NCBI GenBank assembly: GCA_043809265.1
Contig: JAZDDY010000055.1
Location: 1 to 7,895, forward strand
Reading direction: 5' to 3'
Source of the DNA: JAPLVS01 sp043809265
Lineage (GTDB): Archaea > Iainarchaeota > Iainarchaeia > Iainarchaeales > DTGL01
Length of the DNA: 7,895 bases
Both the position numbers and the translations under genes were made by a program. Below the pieces are notes generated by a model, which was not told the origin of the DNA, ran no database searches, and saw only the letters and a list, made by a program, of their open reading frames with translations. Below, in pieces: positions 1 through 5,674 of the stretch. How positions within the stretch are numbered: position 1 is the first letter of the stretch; each line of letters begins with the position of its first letter.

Positions 1-2059
1 CGAAGACGCGGTCACAGAAGCAGCGAAAAAGAAAGGCAACACGCTGATCACCTACACGCACCACACCAACCTGCTTGGAAAAGAAGCAGGCTCTTCCGCG
101 GCAGGCACAATAAACCTCAAGGAAGCGATTGCGAAAAAGGAAACCTGCCAGGACAAGGCGCAGGACGCATTGTTCGGCCTTGGAAGGGCGACAGGCGCTT
201 TCTCAAAAGACAGCCCGTTCAAGCCGAGCACAATAGGCGGCGTCCTTGCCGGCGCCGAAAGCGTAATGTACCTGAGTGCATTCTGGGTCGGAATTTTCGG
301 CTCTGTGCTGCAGCAGACAGTGATTGCGCCGGAATTGCAGGACTGCGTGGATGTTGACGAAGGCTATTACACGCACATTTTCGCGCCCTCGCCTGAAGAA
401 AAGAAAGCCACTGAAAACAGCGAAACGATTTCAACAGAAAAAGCCATGGCTTCGGCCGAACAGTTTTCAAGCCAGCTCCTCGGAATGTTCAAGTCTGACA
501 CAAACTCTTACACTTCTCAAGCCGCAAAAGCGCTCGATGACCAGGTGCAGGGCTTTTTCGACGGCGCAAGCCAGAACGACATTGTCCAGGCAACAGTGGA
601 AATACCCAATTTTTCTTCGGGAAAGCTTTCAGGCGAGCAGTTATTCTCGTTCTGGTTTAAGGGCGAAACTTCGCCGCTCGAATACAAGACCGACGGCGTG
701 AAAGTGATAGGCTCGCAGGACGGCAATCGCTCCGTGATAGTCGACTTCAAGAATGGAAAAGTCTATGTGGTCGACCAGAACGGCAATATCATTGAAACGC
801 TCACGGACAACAACATCGCCACAGCAAGCGCTTCCACAAACACCGCAATCCCTGCGGAAGAATTCGGGAAAAGGTTTACGGTCGTCGGATTGCCTGATTC
901 CACAGAATTGTTATTCGAAATGAACACGGACGGCGACCTCACAGTGAAAATCCCCTCGGTTATAGAATGCCTTGTCGCAGGCATTGAATTCCAGTCCGGA
1001 ATCGAGGCAAAAAGCGAAAGCACGACTTCCTTCAATCTCACCCCGATATTCGGGAAAGTCGAATCTATTGTGACAGATTCGCACCCTTCGATCCTTGCAT
1101 GGCCTGACGACAAAAGGATTGTTGCGGAAGGCACGCCAAGGCTTATGATCGAAGGCGAGGGCTCGAAAGCAAGAATCCACGCAGACCGCAACACTTATTT
1201 ATGGAATCCGGACGAAAACATGTTTGTCGGCCTCTTCAAATCGATACAGTTCAAGAACGGTGTCATATTGTACAAACCGGACACGCACGAGCTTGTCATA
1301 TGGCTGAAAAGGCACGAATTAGGGCAATTGTCTTCAGGGGATGTGACAGGCGCAAAACTGTCGCCTGCGACCTCCGTGAACCCAATAACCGGCTGCCCTG
1401 AACCCGCAGTCAACCTTGAAGTATTGCCTTCGGACCTGACAGGCACGACTGCATTCAAGGTGGACGCGTTCAACGAAGCGCTGCAAAATGTCGGTCCCTT
1501 CACAGTCCTTGAAACGCCGACACGCCGCTTCATATTCTATGCGGTTCTGGAGAACGGCGAATGCAAAGACCACTTCAGGGTCATAAACAAGGAAACAGGC
1601 GAAATATACGACCAGCCGATAGACAGCATGAAAGTAACGCCTGACGGAATCCAGATAAAAACAGCCGACGGCAAAGACCAAACAATCGGCTTCGACGCAA
1701 AGAACGGCGTTCCGACAGTCACCTACAACAATTATCCGCCGGAGCCTTTGACAATGGCTCAGGGCAAGAACGGCTCTTTCTGGTACGACCCGGAAACAGG
1801 CATATGGAATGCGGAAAACGCCCAATTGCTGCCATTGCTTGAAGCGTTCAAGAACGGCGCGCTCACACAGGTCGGCGCCAACGGGCAGGTCCTTACAACG
1901 CCCGGAAACAACATCATGAACATTTCCACTGGCGCCAGCGACGGCGGCCTCTTCAATTTGCCATCCTGGCCTGAAGACATCCAAACAATACTGCTTTTCA
2001 TTGCCTCGATGACAATGGCAATGTATTTCTTAGTCTACAGGAAAAAACAGCGCTGCTGA
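1..2059 (+). CDS. Large membrane-anchored surface protein, C-terminal part (5' end outside window)
   Basis: The frame is open from base 2 to a TGA at 2057-2059 and has no stop before the left edge, so the gene begins outside the window; 685 codons are visible. The TTG near base 170 sits inside a continuous frame and is unlikely to be the start. Fragment residues about 78-101 are a hydrophobic stretch (from GGVLAGAESV through GIFGSVLQQ) that may cross the membrane. About 550 mostly polar, beta-prone residues follow, with a repeated K-N-G turn motif. A second hydrophobic segment at about 660-679 ends in the basic tail YRKKQRC. The simplest topology is an outside domain held between two anchors with a short positive tail inside the cell. 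Six cysteines are scattered through it, so disulfides are possible. I do not recognise the family. A role in the cell surface, adhesion or a secretion apparatus is only a guess. It converges on the next gene across a 35-base gap. Confidence 0.75.
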   Translation, partial: EDAVTEAAKKKGNTLITYTHHTNLLGKEAGSSAAGTINLKEAIAKKETCQDKAQDALFGLGRATGAFSKDSPFKPSTIGGVLAGAESVMYLSAFWVGIFGSVLQQTVIAPELQDCVDVDEGYYTHIFAPSPEEKKATENSETISTEKAMASAEQFSSQLLGMFKSDTNSYTSQAAKALDDQVQGFFDGASQNDIVQATVEIPNFSSGKLSGEQLFSFWFKGETSPLEYKTDGVKVIGSQDGNRSVIVDFKNGKVYVVDQNGNIIETLTDNNIATASASTNTAIPAEEFGKRFTVVGLPDSTELLFEMNTDGDLTVKIPSVIECLVAGIEFQSGIEAKSESTTSFNLTPIFGKVESIVTDSHPSILAWPDDKRIVAEGTPRLMIEGEGSKARIHADRNTYLWNPDENMFVGLFKSIQFKNGVILYKPDTHELVIWLKRHELGQLSSGDVTGAKLSPATSVNPITGCPEPAVNLEVLPSDLTGTTAFKVDAFNEALQNVGPFTVLETPTRRFIFYAVLENGECKDHFRVINKETGEIYDQPIDSMKVTPDGIQIKTADGKDQTIGFDAKNGVPTVTYNNYPPEPLTMAQGKNGSFWYDPETGIWNAENAQLLPLLEAFKNGALTQVGANGQVLTTPGNNIMNISTGASDGGLFNLPSWPEDIQTILLFIASMTMAMYFLVYRKKQRC

Positions 2060-2061
2060 AC

Positions 2062-2105
2062 GAAAAAAATAAGGTTAAGAATTTTGGGGGGCGGTCAGCC
2101 GCCTT
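2062..2105 (-). terminator. Hairpin and T-tract at the end of the 362-residue gene
   Basis: A perfect 5-bp stem, GGCGG/CCGCC with loop TCAG, lies at 2090-2103 and spans the minus-strand stop codon at 2095-2097. Read on the minus strand, an AT-rich stretch follows and then TTATTTTTTT at about 2063-2072. Archaeal termination relies mainly on T-tracts, so the T-run is the main evidence and the hairpin is supporting. It would end the leftward two-gene transcript between converging genes. Confidence 0.45.
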
Positions 2106-3183
2106 CTTCTTCGCCTGACTGGAGTTTTGCGCGCGCCTCTACCCTCTCTGAGCTTTCTGTGGCCCTGCGAGCCGCCCGCGACAGCCCTTTCCTGTTTTTC
2201 AGGAACACGGAAAGATTTGTGCCGGGCGTAATGCCCTGCCTGCGGCTCAATTCAAGTGAATTCCTCGCATACCCTGTGCCGAGAATGCCCCAGCCGATGG
2301 CTCCGGTTCTTTCCCTTTCATAATCGTCCAGAATCGCAATAAACCTGTCCCTGAATTCAGGCCCGAGCTTCGCTACAATCGCCTCCTTGGACATGTCTTC
2401 CCCGCTGAGCTTTTCCTGGAATTCATGGAATAGCTTGGTTATCTTCCGGTCTGTTTTTGCAGCAAGATCGAAAAACGGGTCCCTGAACCTTTCGCCCCGA
2501 TAATGCCTTTTCTCTGCCCTCCTGATTGCCCTAAAACCTGTCACCAAAGACAATGCGTTTCCCCAGAATCTCAACGGGTGGCGTAAGTTAAAAATTTTCC
2601 AAAATTTTAATGCACCCCTGCCCCTTTTGGTCTGCTCCTCCCTCAGGCTTTTAATGTATTCTAAAGACTGGTTCTGGCCTTCCATGTACGCCCTGGCATC
2701 GCCCTGCATGCGTTTCATGTGCTCGGCAAAAAGCTCAGGCATGCTTTTTATGGTCGCGCTGTCAGAGGCTTCAAAAGGATGCCAGTCGCGCCTCCAAGGC
2801 CAGGGGACCGCCCTCAGGAATTCATTGAAATGCCTAAGCAATTCCTCTTTTCTTGCGGCGCGCTGTTCTTCCTTCTGGAATTCGCCCCAAAGGCTCGCGC
2901 CCCTTTCAGGGTCCTTTTCGGCATACTTTGCAAAGGCCGGAAACTGCTCCTTGATATCGTTTATTTGCTTGTCAGTGAGCGGGTTGAAGGCAGGCTTTCT
3001 CCCAGTGAGATTGAAGATATCCCGGTGGTCTATATCATAGGTTTCGCCGACTCTCAACTTTCTAGCCCTGCCTTTGCGGCGCAAATCCAAGCCTGCCGGC
3101 TCAGCCTGCCTTGCCCTTCCTCTGAAGGGCCGGCGCCCGCGCCCGATCGGGCGCGACCTGAGTACTGCTGCTCCGGCTGGCAT
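2095..3183 (-). CDS. Basic protein of unknown function with N-terminal GLDLRR module (362 aa)
   Basis: I do not recognise this family. The frame stays open to 3255, but I chose the ATG at 3183. It has an AGGTGAT ribosome-binding site 10 bases upstream, and its N-terminus lines up residue for residue with the small gene upstream. Residues 1-45 are very rich in Arg and Gly (RPIGRGRRPF, then RGRAR), followed by GLDLRR at 31-36 and RKLRVGE at 41-47. These features suggest contact with RNA, DNA or an acidic surface, but no known binding fold is evident. Residues about 68-290 look mainly alpha-helical and highly charged, with a Trp/Pro/Arg-rich patch at 126-135 and the aromatic-basic stretch KFWKIFNLRHPLRFW at 193-207. 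The C-terminus is acidic (SGEEEGG). No membrane segment or signal peptide is seen. The stop codon of the upstream small gene lies inside this gene's ribosome-binding site, so the two are very likely co-transcribed and translationally coupled. Confidence 0.72.
   Translation of the reverse strand: MPAGAAVLRSRPIGRGRRPFRGRARQAEPAGLDLRRKGRARKLRVGETYDIDHRDIFNLTGRKPAFNPLTDKQINDIKEQFPAFAKYAEKDPERGASLWGEFQKEEQRAARKEELLRHFNEFLRAVPWPWRRDWHPFEASDSATIKSMPELFAEHMKRMQGDARAYMEGQNQSLEYIKSLREEQTKRGRGALKFWKIFNLRHPLRFWGNALSLVTGFRAIRRAEKRHYRGERFRDPFFDLAAKTDRKITKLFHEFQEKLSGEDMSKEAIVAKLGPEFRDRFIAILDDYERERTGAIGWGILGTGYARNSLELSRRQGITPGTNLSVFLKNRKGLSRAARRATESSERVEARAKLQSGEEEGG
3043..3150 (-). repeat. Duplicated module, copy 2 (in the 362-aa gene)
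   Basis: This stretch encodes residues 12-47 of the 362-residue protein and pairs with copy 1 at 3272-3376. Conserved points are Pro-Ile, Gly-Arg, GLDLRR and RKL-x-x-GE. This copy is richer in Arg and Gly, while copy 1 is richer in Lys and Pro. Confidence 0.55.
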
Positions 3184-3193
3184 TTTGAACCAA

Positions 3194-3409
3194 TCACCTG
3201 TACTTGACTGCTCCTTTTTTCGGCGGAAGATAGGTTGCCCCGAAAGTGTTCTCAATCACGGCCTCATGGCCTTCGCCGAATTTAAGCTTCCTATTCCCGC
3301 CCTGGGTCCTCCGCAAATCCAGCCCGCTTGCGGGTTTCGGTCTGCCCTTCGGCTGCCTGCTTCTTGGGTTAATTGGTTTTTTTAGCGGTGGCCTTCTTGT
3401 TCCTCCCAT
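3194..3409 (-). CDS. Small basic protein, N-terminal paralogue of the next gene (71 aa)
   Basis: This is a short, very basic, Pro/Arg/Lys-rich protein of unrecognised family. Its residues 12-46 match the N-terminus of the downstream 362-residue protein: Pro-Ile at 12-13 in both, Gly-Arg at 22-23 in both, then GLDLRR (29-34) and RKLKFGE (40-46). The frame could start at an ATG at 3427 (77 aa). I prefer the ATG at 3409 because it puts the two paralogues in register from residue 1, has GTGAT 6 bases upstream, and lies just after the point where transcription would begin from the TATA-like box near 3441. The C-terminus is LPPKKGAVKYR. It appears to be the shared module with almost nothing attached. 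Its stop overlaps the next gene's ribosome-binding site. The matched pair argues that it is a real gene; its function is unknown. Confidence 0.62.
   Translation of the reverse strand: MGGTRRPPLKKPINPRSRQPKGRPKPASGLDLRRTQGGNRKLKFGEGHEAVIENTFGATYLPPKKGAVKYR
3272..3376 (-). repeat. Duplicated module, copy 1 (in the 71-aa gene)
   Basis: This stretch encodes residues 12-46 of the small basic protein, from Pro-Ile to Gly-Glu. The second copy lies at 3043-3150 in the downstream gene. Similarity is visible in the DNA too: both have TTCGCCGA at the module end and CGCAAATCCA over the GLDLRR codons, read on the plus strand. A tandem partial gene duplication is the likely origin. Confidence 0.55.
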
Positions 3410-3435
3410 TTTCGAATCACGCTCCATTTCAAGGT

Positions 3436-3472
3436 GTTATAAATAATTAACTCCTTCACCTAAATAAAAACC
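3436..3472 (-). promoter_or_regulatory. Candidate leftward promoter for the basic-protein gene pair
   Basis: Two AT-rich boxes are seen on the minus strand. One, AATTATTTATAA at 3438-3448, would start transcription near 3415, just ahead of the ATG at 3409, giving an almost leaderless message. The other, TTTTTATTTA at 3461-3470, is preceded by GAAAGG, which resembles an archaeal BRE. It would start transcription near 3440. The sequence does not decide between them. Confidence 0.4.
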
Positions 3473-3491
3473 TTTCTTTGCCGGCCATGGT

Positions 3492-3536
3492 TTTTTCAGG
3501 GTTTTAGGGCTTTTTCATGCTTTTCAGGGTTTTTCA
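3492..3536. repeat. T-rich direct repeats upstream of the riboflavin operon
   Basis: TTTTCAGGGTTTT occurs at 3493-3505 and again at 3521-3533, 28 bases start to start. The shorter unit TTTTTCA (or TTTTCA) occurs four times, at about 3492, 3511, 3521 and 3530. The block lies between the two divergent promoters, just upstream of the putative ribK TATA box. It could be an operator for a regulator of the riboflavin genes, but no known operator consensus is claimed. Confidence 0.4.
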
Positions 3537-3550
3537 AGAGGGCATGCATC

Positions 3551-3583
3551 GGTTTAAATTCTTCTCCCAGCCTTTTGTTTTTA
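3551..3583 (+). promoter_or_regulatory. Candidate leaderless promoter of the ribK-ribC-ribH operon
   Basis: The AT-rich box TTTAAATT at 3553-3560 is centred about 27 bases before the ATG at 3583, the usual distance from an archaeal TATA box to the transcription start. No ribosome-binding site precedes that ATG. Together these fit a leaderless mRNA beginning at or very near the ribK start codon. Confidence 0.45.
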
Positions 3584-4005
3584 TGCAGTCGGCATTCAAG
3601 GGCATTGTGAAAAGCGGCCTTGAAAAAGGCTGCCTGTTCCTTTCAATGCCTGAATATGTTTCAAGGCTGGAGCGCCTGCTCGGCTTCAAGCCTTTCAGCG
3701 GCACACTTAATGTCGAAGTGGAAGAGCAGCTGCTTGAAGGATTCCTCAAAGGCCTTAAAGGGGAAAAAATCGAATCCTTTGAAAAAGCAGGGCAGGTTTT
3801 CGGCTGCCTCACGATTTACAGGGTTTCATTCAAGGGCATGAAAGCCGCAATCATAAGGCCGGCAAAAACAGGGCACCCCGGAAACATAGCGGAAATAATC
3901 GCGCCATTGAAATTGAGGGACGCATTTTCCCTCAACGACGGCGATGCTGTGGAAATCTGCCTTCCGGAAAAGGAAAGCCAAAAAAAGAAAAAGGTGGTTA
4001 AATGA
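3583..4005 (+). CDS. ribK: CTP-dependent riboflavin kinase (archaeal RibK)
   Basis: This enzyme transfers phosphate from CTP to riboflavin to give FMN in the cytoplasm (EC 2.7.1.161). The protein follows the Methanocaldococcus jannaschii MJ0056 pattern, as I recall that sequence: an N-terminal G-x-V-x-SGL-x-x-G strand, the FLSMPEY segment at 19-25, LGF-x-P-x-x-GTLN at 33-43, and KTGHPGNIAEIIAPLKLRD at 95-113 followed by F-x-L-x-DGD. In the known structure the Thr and Asn of GTLN bind the metal; here they are Thr41 and Asn43. The frame could open at an ATG at 3517, but homologues begin at the position of the ATG at 3583 (140 aa), and a TATA-like box is correctly spaced for that start. It lacks the N-terminal helix-turn-helix domain of the RbkR regulator-kinase fusions. 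The C-terminus is lysine-rich (SQKKKKVVK). The last four bases overlap ribC as ATGA, preceded by GGTGG. Confidence 0.93.
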   Translation: MQSAFKGIVKSGLEKGCLFLSMPEYVSRLERLLGFKPFSGTLNVEVEEQLLEGFLKGLKGEKIESFEKAGQVFGCLTIYRVSFKGMKAAIIRPAKTGHPGNIAEIIAPLKLRDAFSLNDGDAVEICLPEKESQKKKKVVK

Positions 4006-4481
4006 AAATCGGAATTGCGGACACGATGTTTGCGCGCGCAAACATGGGGCAGATTGCGATCGACGCAATCAGGAAAGAAAGCAAAAAAAAATCATTGCCT
4101 GTGGAAATGGAGCGCTACACCGTCCCAGGAATAAAGGATTTGGCGGTTGCAAGCAAAAAACTGTTCGATGAAAAGAAGTGCGATATTGTGGTCGCACTGG
4201 GCTTTGTCGGCGAAGCAGAAGTCGATGAAAGGTGCGCAATGGAGGCAGGCATAGGCCTGATAATCGCTGAGCTTTTGAGCGGAAAGCACATTTTAAAGGT
4301 GTTCGTGCACTCCTGCGAGTCGAAAAACGACAGGGAGCTTGGCGAAATCTTGAAGGACAGGGTTGAAAAGCACTCTGTGAACGCCTTAGACCTTTATTTC
4401 GCGCCGCAGAGCCTTGTGGAAAAGGCCGGAACAGGCCAAAGGCAGGGCTCAAAGAATGCTGAATTGCTGCCGGTTAAATAA
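4002..4481 (+). CDS. ribC: Riboflavin synthase, archaeal type (RibC)
   Basis: It converts two molecules of 6,7-dimethyl-8-ribityllumazine into riboflavin and the pyrimidinedione precursor (EC 2.5.1.9). The archaeal enzyme is unrelated to the bacterial trimeric riboflavin synthase and shares the lumazine-synthase fold. Recognisable features are IADT-x-FAR near the N-terminus (residues 5-12), TVPGIKDLAVASKKL at 40-54, CDIVVALG at 60-67, the following G-x-AE-x-D-x-x-C-x-x-EA segment, KH-x-x-x-VFVH, and the C-terminal AG-x-G-x-RQG signature. The 159-residue length is normal for the family. The ATG overlaps the ribK stop as ATGA with GGTGG just upstream, so translational coupling is likely. The ribH start follows 10 bases after its stop. 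The last residues after RQG differ from those I recall for methanogen enzymes, which is normal for a variable tail. Confidence 0.94.
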   Translation: MKIGIADTMFARANMGQIAIDAIRKESKKKSLPVEMERYTVPGIKDLAVASKKLFDEKKCDIVVALGFVGEAEVDERCAMEAGIGLIIAELLSGKHILKVFVHSCESKNDRELGEILKDRVEKHSVNALDLYFAPQSLVEKAGTGQRQGSKNAELLPVK

Positions 4482-4491
4482 AGGCGATTTG

Positions 4492-4899
4492 ATGGTTTCT
4501 GTTGCAATTGTGGTCGCGGATTTCAGGAAAGAAATGACAGAGAAAATGCTCTGGTTTGCAGAAAAAAAAGCAGGGGAATTGGGCGCTGAAATCCCTGTTG
4601 TTGTAAGGGTGCCTGGCGCATTCGAAACCCCGCTTGCGGCAAAAAAAATCCTTGAAAAAGGCGAAGCGGATGCGGTCGTGGTGCTTGCAGTGGTTCTTCA
4701 GGGCGCCACCCAACACGATGTCATGGTCGCGGAGAATGCCTTCAGGAAGATTGCGGATTTAAGCCTTGAATTCGGCAAGCCGGTCTGCTCAGGAATAATC
4801 GGCCCGAGGGTTTCAAAGAAGAAAGCCGAGCAAAGGCTGAAAGAGTATGCCGAGCACGCGGTTTCGGCGGCAATCGAAATGGCAAAATTAAAAATTTAA
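4492..4899 (+). CDS. ribH: 6,7-dimethyl-8-ribityllumazine synthase (RibH)
   Basis: It condenses 5-amino-6-ribitylamino-uracil with 3,4-dihydroxy-2-butanone 4-phosphate to form the RibC substrate (EC 2.5.1.78). Family marks are VPGAFETPLAAKK at 40-52, the GATQHD loop at 71-76 with the expected catalytic His75, AFRKIADLSLEFGKPV at 83-98 and AEQR at 112-115. Archaeal length, 135 aa, is usual. The frame is open to an ATG at 4414 inside ribC, but the ATG at 4492 matches the family N-terminus and has GGCGA 4 bases upstream. Several usually conserved positions differ: the Asn of the N-terminal Phe-Asn pair is Arg12, the Gly that often opens the G-x-x-I-x-G strand is Ala66, and the late Gly-Lys seen in the M. 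jannaschii enzyme is Ala120-Glu121. These suggest a divergent active site, but context strongly supports the assignment. It is the last gene of the riboflavin operon. Confidence 0.92.
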   Translation: MVSVAIVVADFRKEMTEKMLWFAEKKAGELGAEIPVVVRVPGAFETPLAAKKILEKGEADAVVVLAVVLQGATQHDVMVAENAFRKIADLSLEFGKPVCSGIIGPRVSKKKAEQRLKEYAEHAVSAAIEMAKLKI

Positions 4900-4903
4900 A
4901 AAA
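4884..4903 (-). terminator. T-rich terminator after the PAC2 gene
   Basis: On the minus strand, beyond the PAC2 stop at 4918-4920, the sequence runs into TTTTTTAAATTTTTAATTTT, ending inside the 3' end of ribH on the other strand. Such T-rich runs are typical archaeal termination signals. On the plus strand, T-runs at 4954-4959 and 4974-4980, inside the PAC2 gene, could end the riboflavin transcript. The two convergent transcripts may therefore overlap at their 3' ends. Confidence 0.45.
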
Positions 4904-4917
4904 GGGAAAGCGCTCAC

Positions 4918-5673
4918 TCAGGTGTACATCGGCATTGCCCCGCTTTCTTCCAGTTTTTTCACTGTTTCGTGCGTTTTTTTCATGCCTTCAAGCTGCCTCA
5001 GCAATGCCTTTTCCGTTTCCTTTGCTTCCTCTAATAACGGCTCGATGCTCAGGTTTAAGTCGAGGATATCGTTCAATCTTTTCAGGCATTCCGCCGCTGC
5101 CTTGTAGTCGGCGGCAATCTGGACATTGCCGAGCAGGGAGCAGCTGCTTATTTCCTTGTTCTGCGACAGTTCGAGGAGGATGAGGGCGGTCACGCCTGTC
5201 GTGATGCCGTCCATTACGATTGTCACATTGTGCTTTTTCAAAAGTTCTTTCGCTTCCTCGGAATCCGCTATACCGTAAACGGTCTCTATTTTCTTGAAAT
5301 CGCCCCTGGACCTTATGCCTTCAAGCGAAATGACCTTTTTTATGCCTTTTTTTTCAACCCATTTCACTATGGCTTTCGCGACATGCCTCACCATCATTTT
5401 CGGGATAATCTGTTCGGAAATTATCGCGGCCAGTTTCCTGCCGCGGTGGATGAAAACCCTTGAGGGATACACAGGCAGGCCGTTGCGAATGCTTATTATC
5501 GGAATGAAAAAGTTTGTTTCAATATGGCCTATCTGCTCGAATTTCAGCCTTTCAACAAGGTATTTTACCCCGATTGTCCCGACAAGCCCCAAACCCGGAA
5601 AGCCCTCTATGAGTGTGTAGCCTGACAAATCGATTTTTTTGTATTCTATGAATTCCACAATTGGTTCGGTCAT
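4918..5673 (-). CDS. PAC2 (DUF75) family protein, proteasome-assembly-chaperone-like, with C-terminal HbYX
   Basis: This 251-residue protein shows the archaeal PAC2 pattern. It has the Gly-rich EGFPGLGLVG motif at 23-32 and alternating strands and helices, with a VMDGITTGVTALILLELSQ segment typical of the family. A charged helical C-terminal region (about 205-244) may form a coiled coil. It ends in Met-Tyr-Thr, which satisfies the hydrophobic-Tyr-any rule (HbYX) used by proteasome activators and assembly chaperones to dock in pockets of the 20S alpha ring. A cytoplasmic role in 20S assembly or activation, like archaeal PbaA/PbaB, is therefore likely but unproven. The frame opens to 5718, but I chose the ATG at 5673. 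It matches the usual family start, has AGGGCGA about 7 bases upstream, and lies one base after the stop of the upstream surface-protein gene. It is probably translated from a shared transcript with that gene. Confidence 0.87.
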   Translation of the reverse strand: MTEPIVEFIEYKKIDLSGYTLIEGFPGLGLVGTIGVKYLVERLKFEQIGHIETNFFIPIISIRNGLPVYPSRVFIHRGRKLAAIISEQIIPKMMVRHVAKAIVKWVEKKGIKKVISLEGIRSRGDFKKIETVYGIADSEEAKELLKKHNVTIVMDGITTGVTALILLELSQNKEISSCSLLGNVQIAADYKAAAECLKRLNDILDLNLSIEPLLEEAKETEKALLRQLEGMKKTHETVKKLEESGAMPMYT

Positions 5674-5674
5674 G

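Noticed and set aside
170..172. TTG as the start of the left-hand gene
   Set aside because: The frame continues without a stop to the window edge, with coding-like sequence, so this TTG is an ordinary internal leucine codon.
1334..1984. 216-codon minus-strand open frame, and a 143-codon one at 763-1194, inside the left gene
   Set aside because: Both lie opposite a long coding frame, have no ribosome-binding site that I can see, and are rich in the Cys/Arg/Val patterns of antisense shadows.
2719..3207. 162-codon plus-strand open frame opposite the basic-protein gene
   Set aside because: It is the antisense shadow of a frame supported by a paralogous N-terminus and a ribosome-binding site; its own sequence resembles no protein I recognise.
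3183..3427. The two basic-protein genes as one gene broken by a frameshift
   Set aside because: They are in different frames, but both contain the same N-terminal module from residue 1, and the second has its own start and ribosome-binding site. Duplication explains this better than a frameshift.
3480..3582. FMN riboswitch (RFN element) ahead of the riboflavin genes
   Set aside because: I see none of the conserved RFN stems or sequence blocks, the region is T-rich and short, and a leaderless start would leave no 5' leader for a riboswitch.
3517..3582. A signal peptide or extra domain at the N-terminus of RibK
   Set aside because: The extension lacks a basic start plus hydrophobic core of signal type, overlaps the promoter, and is not part of the RibK family.
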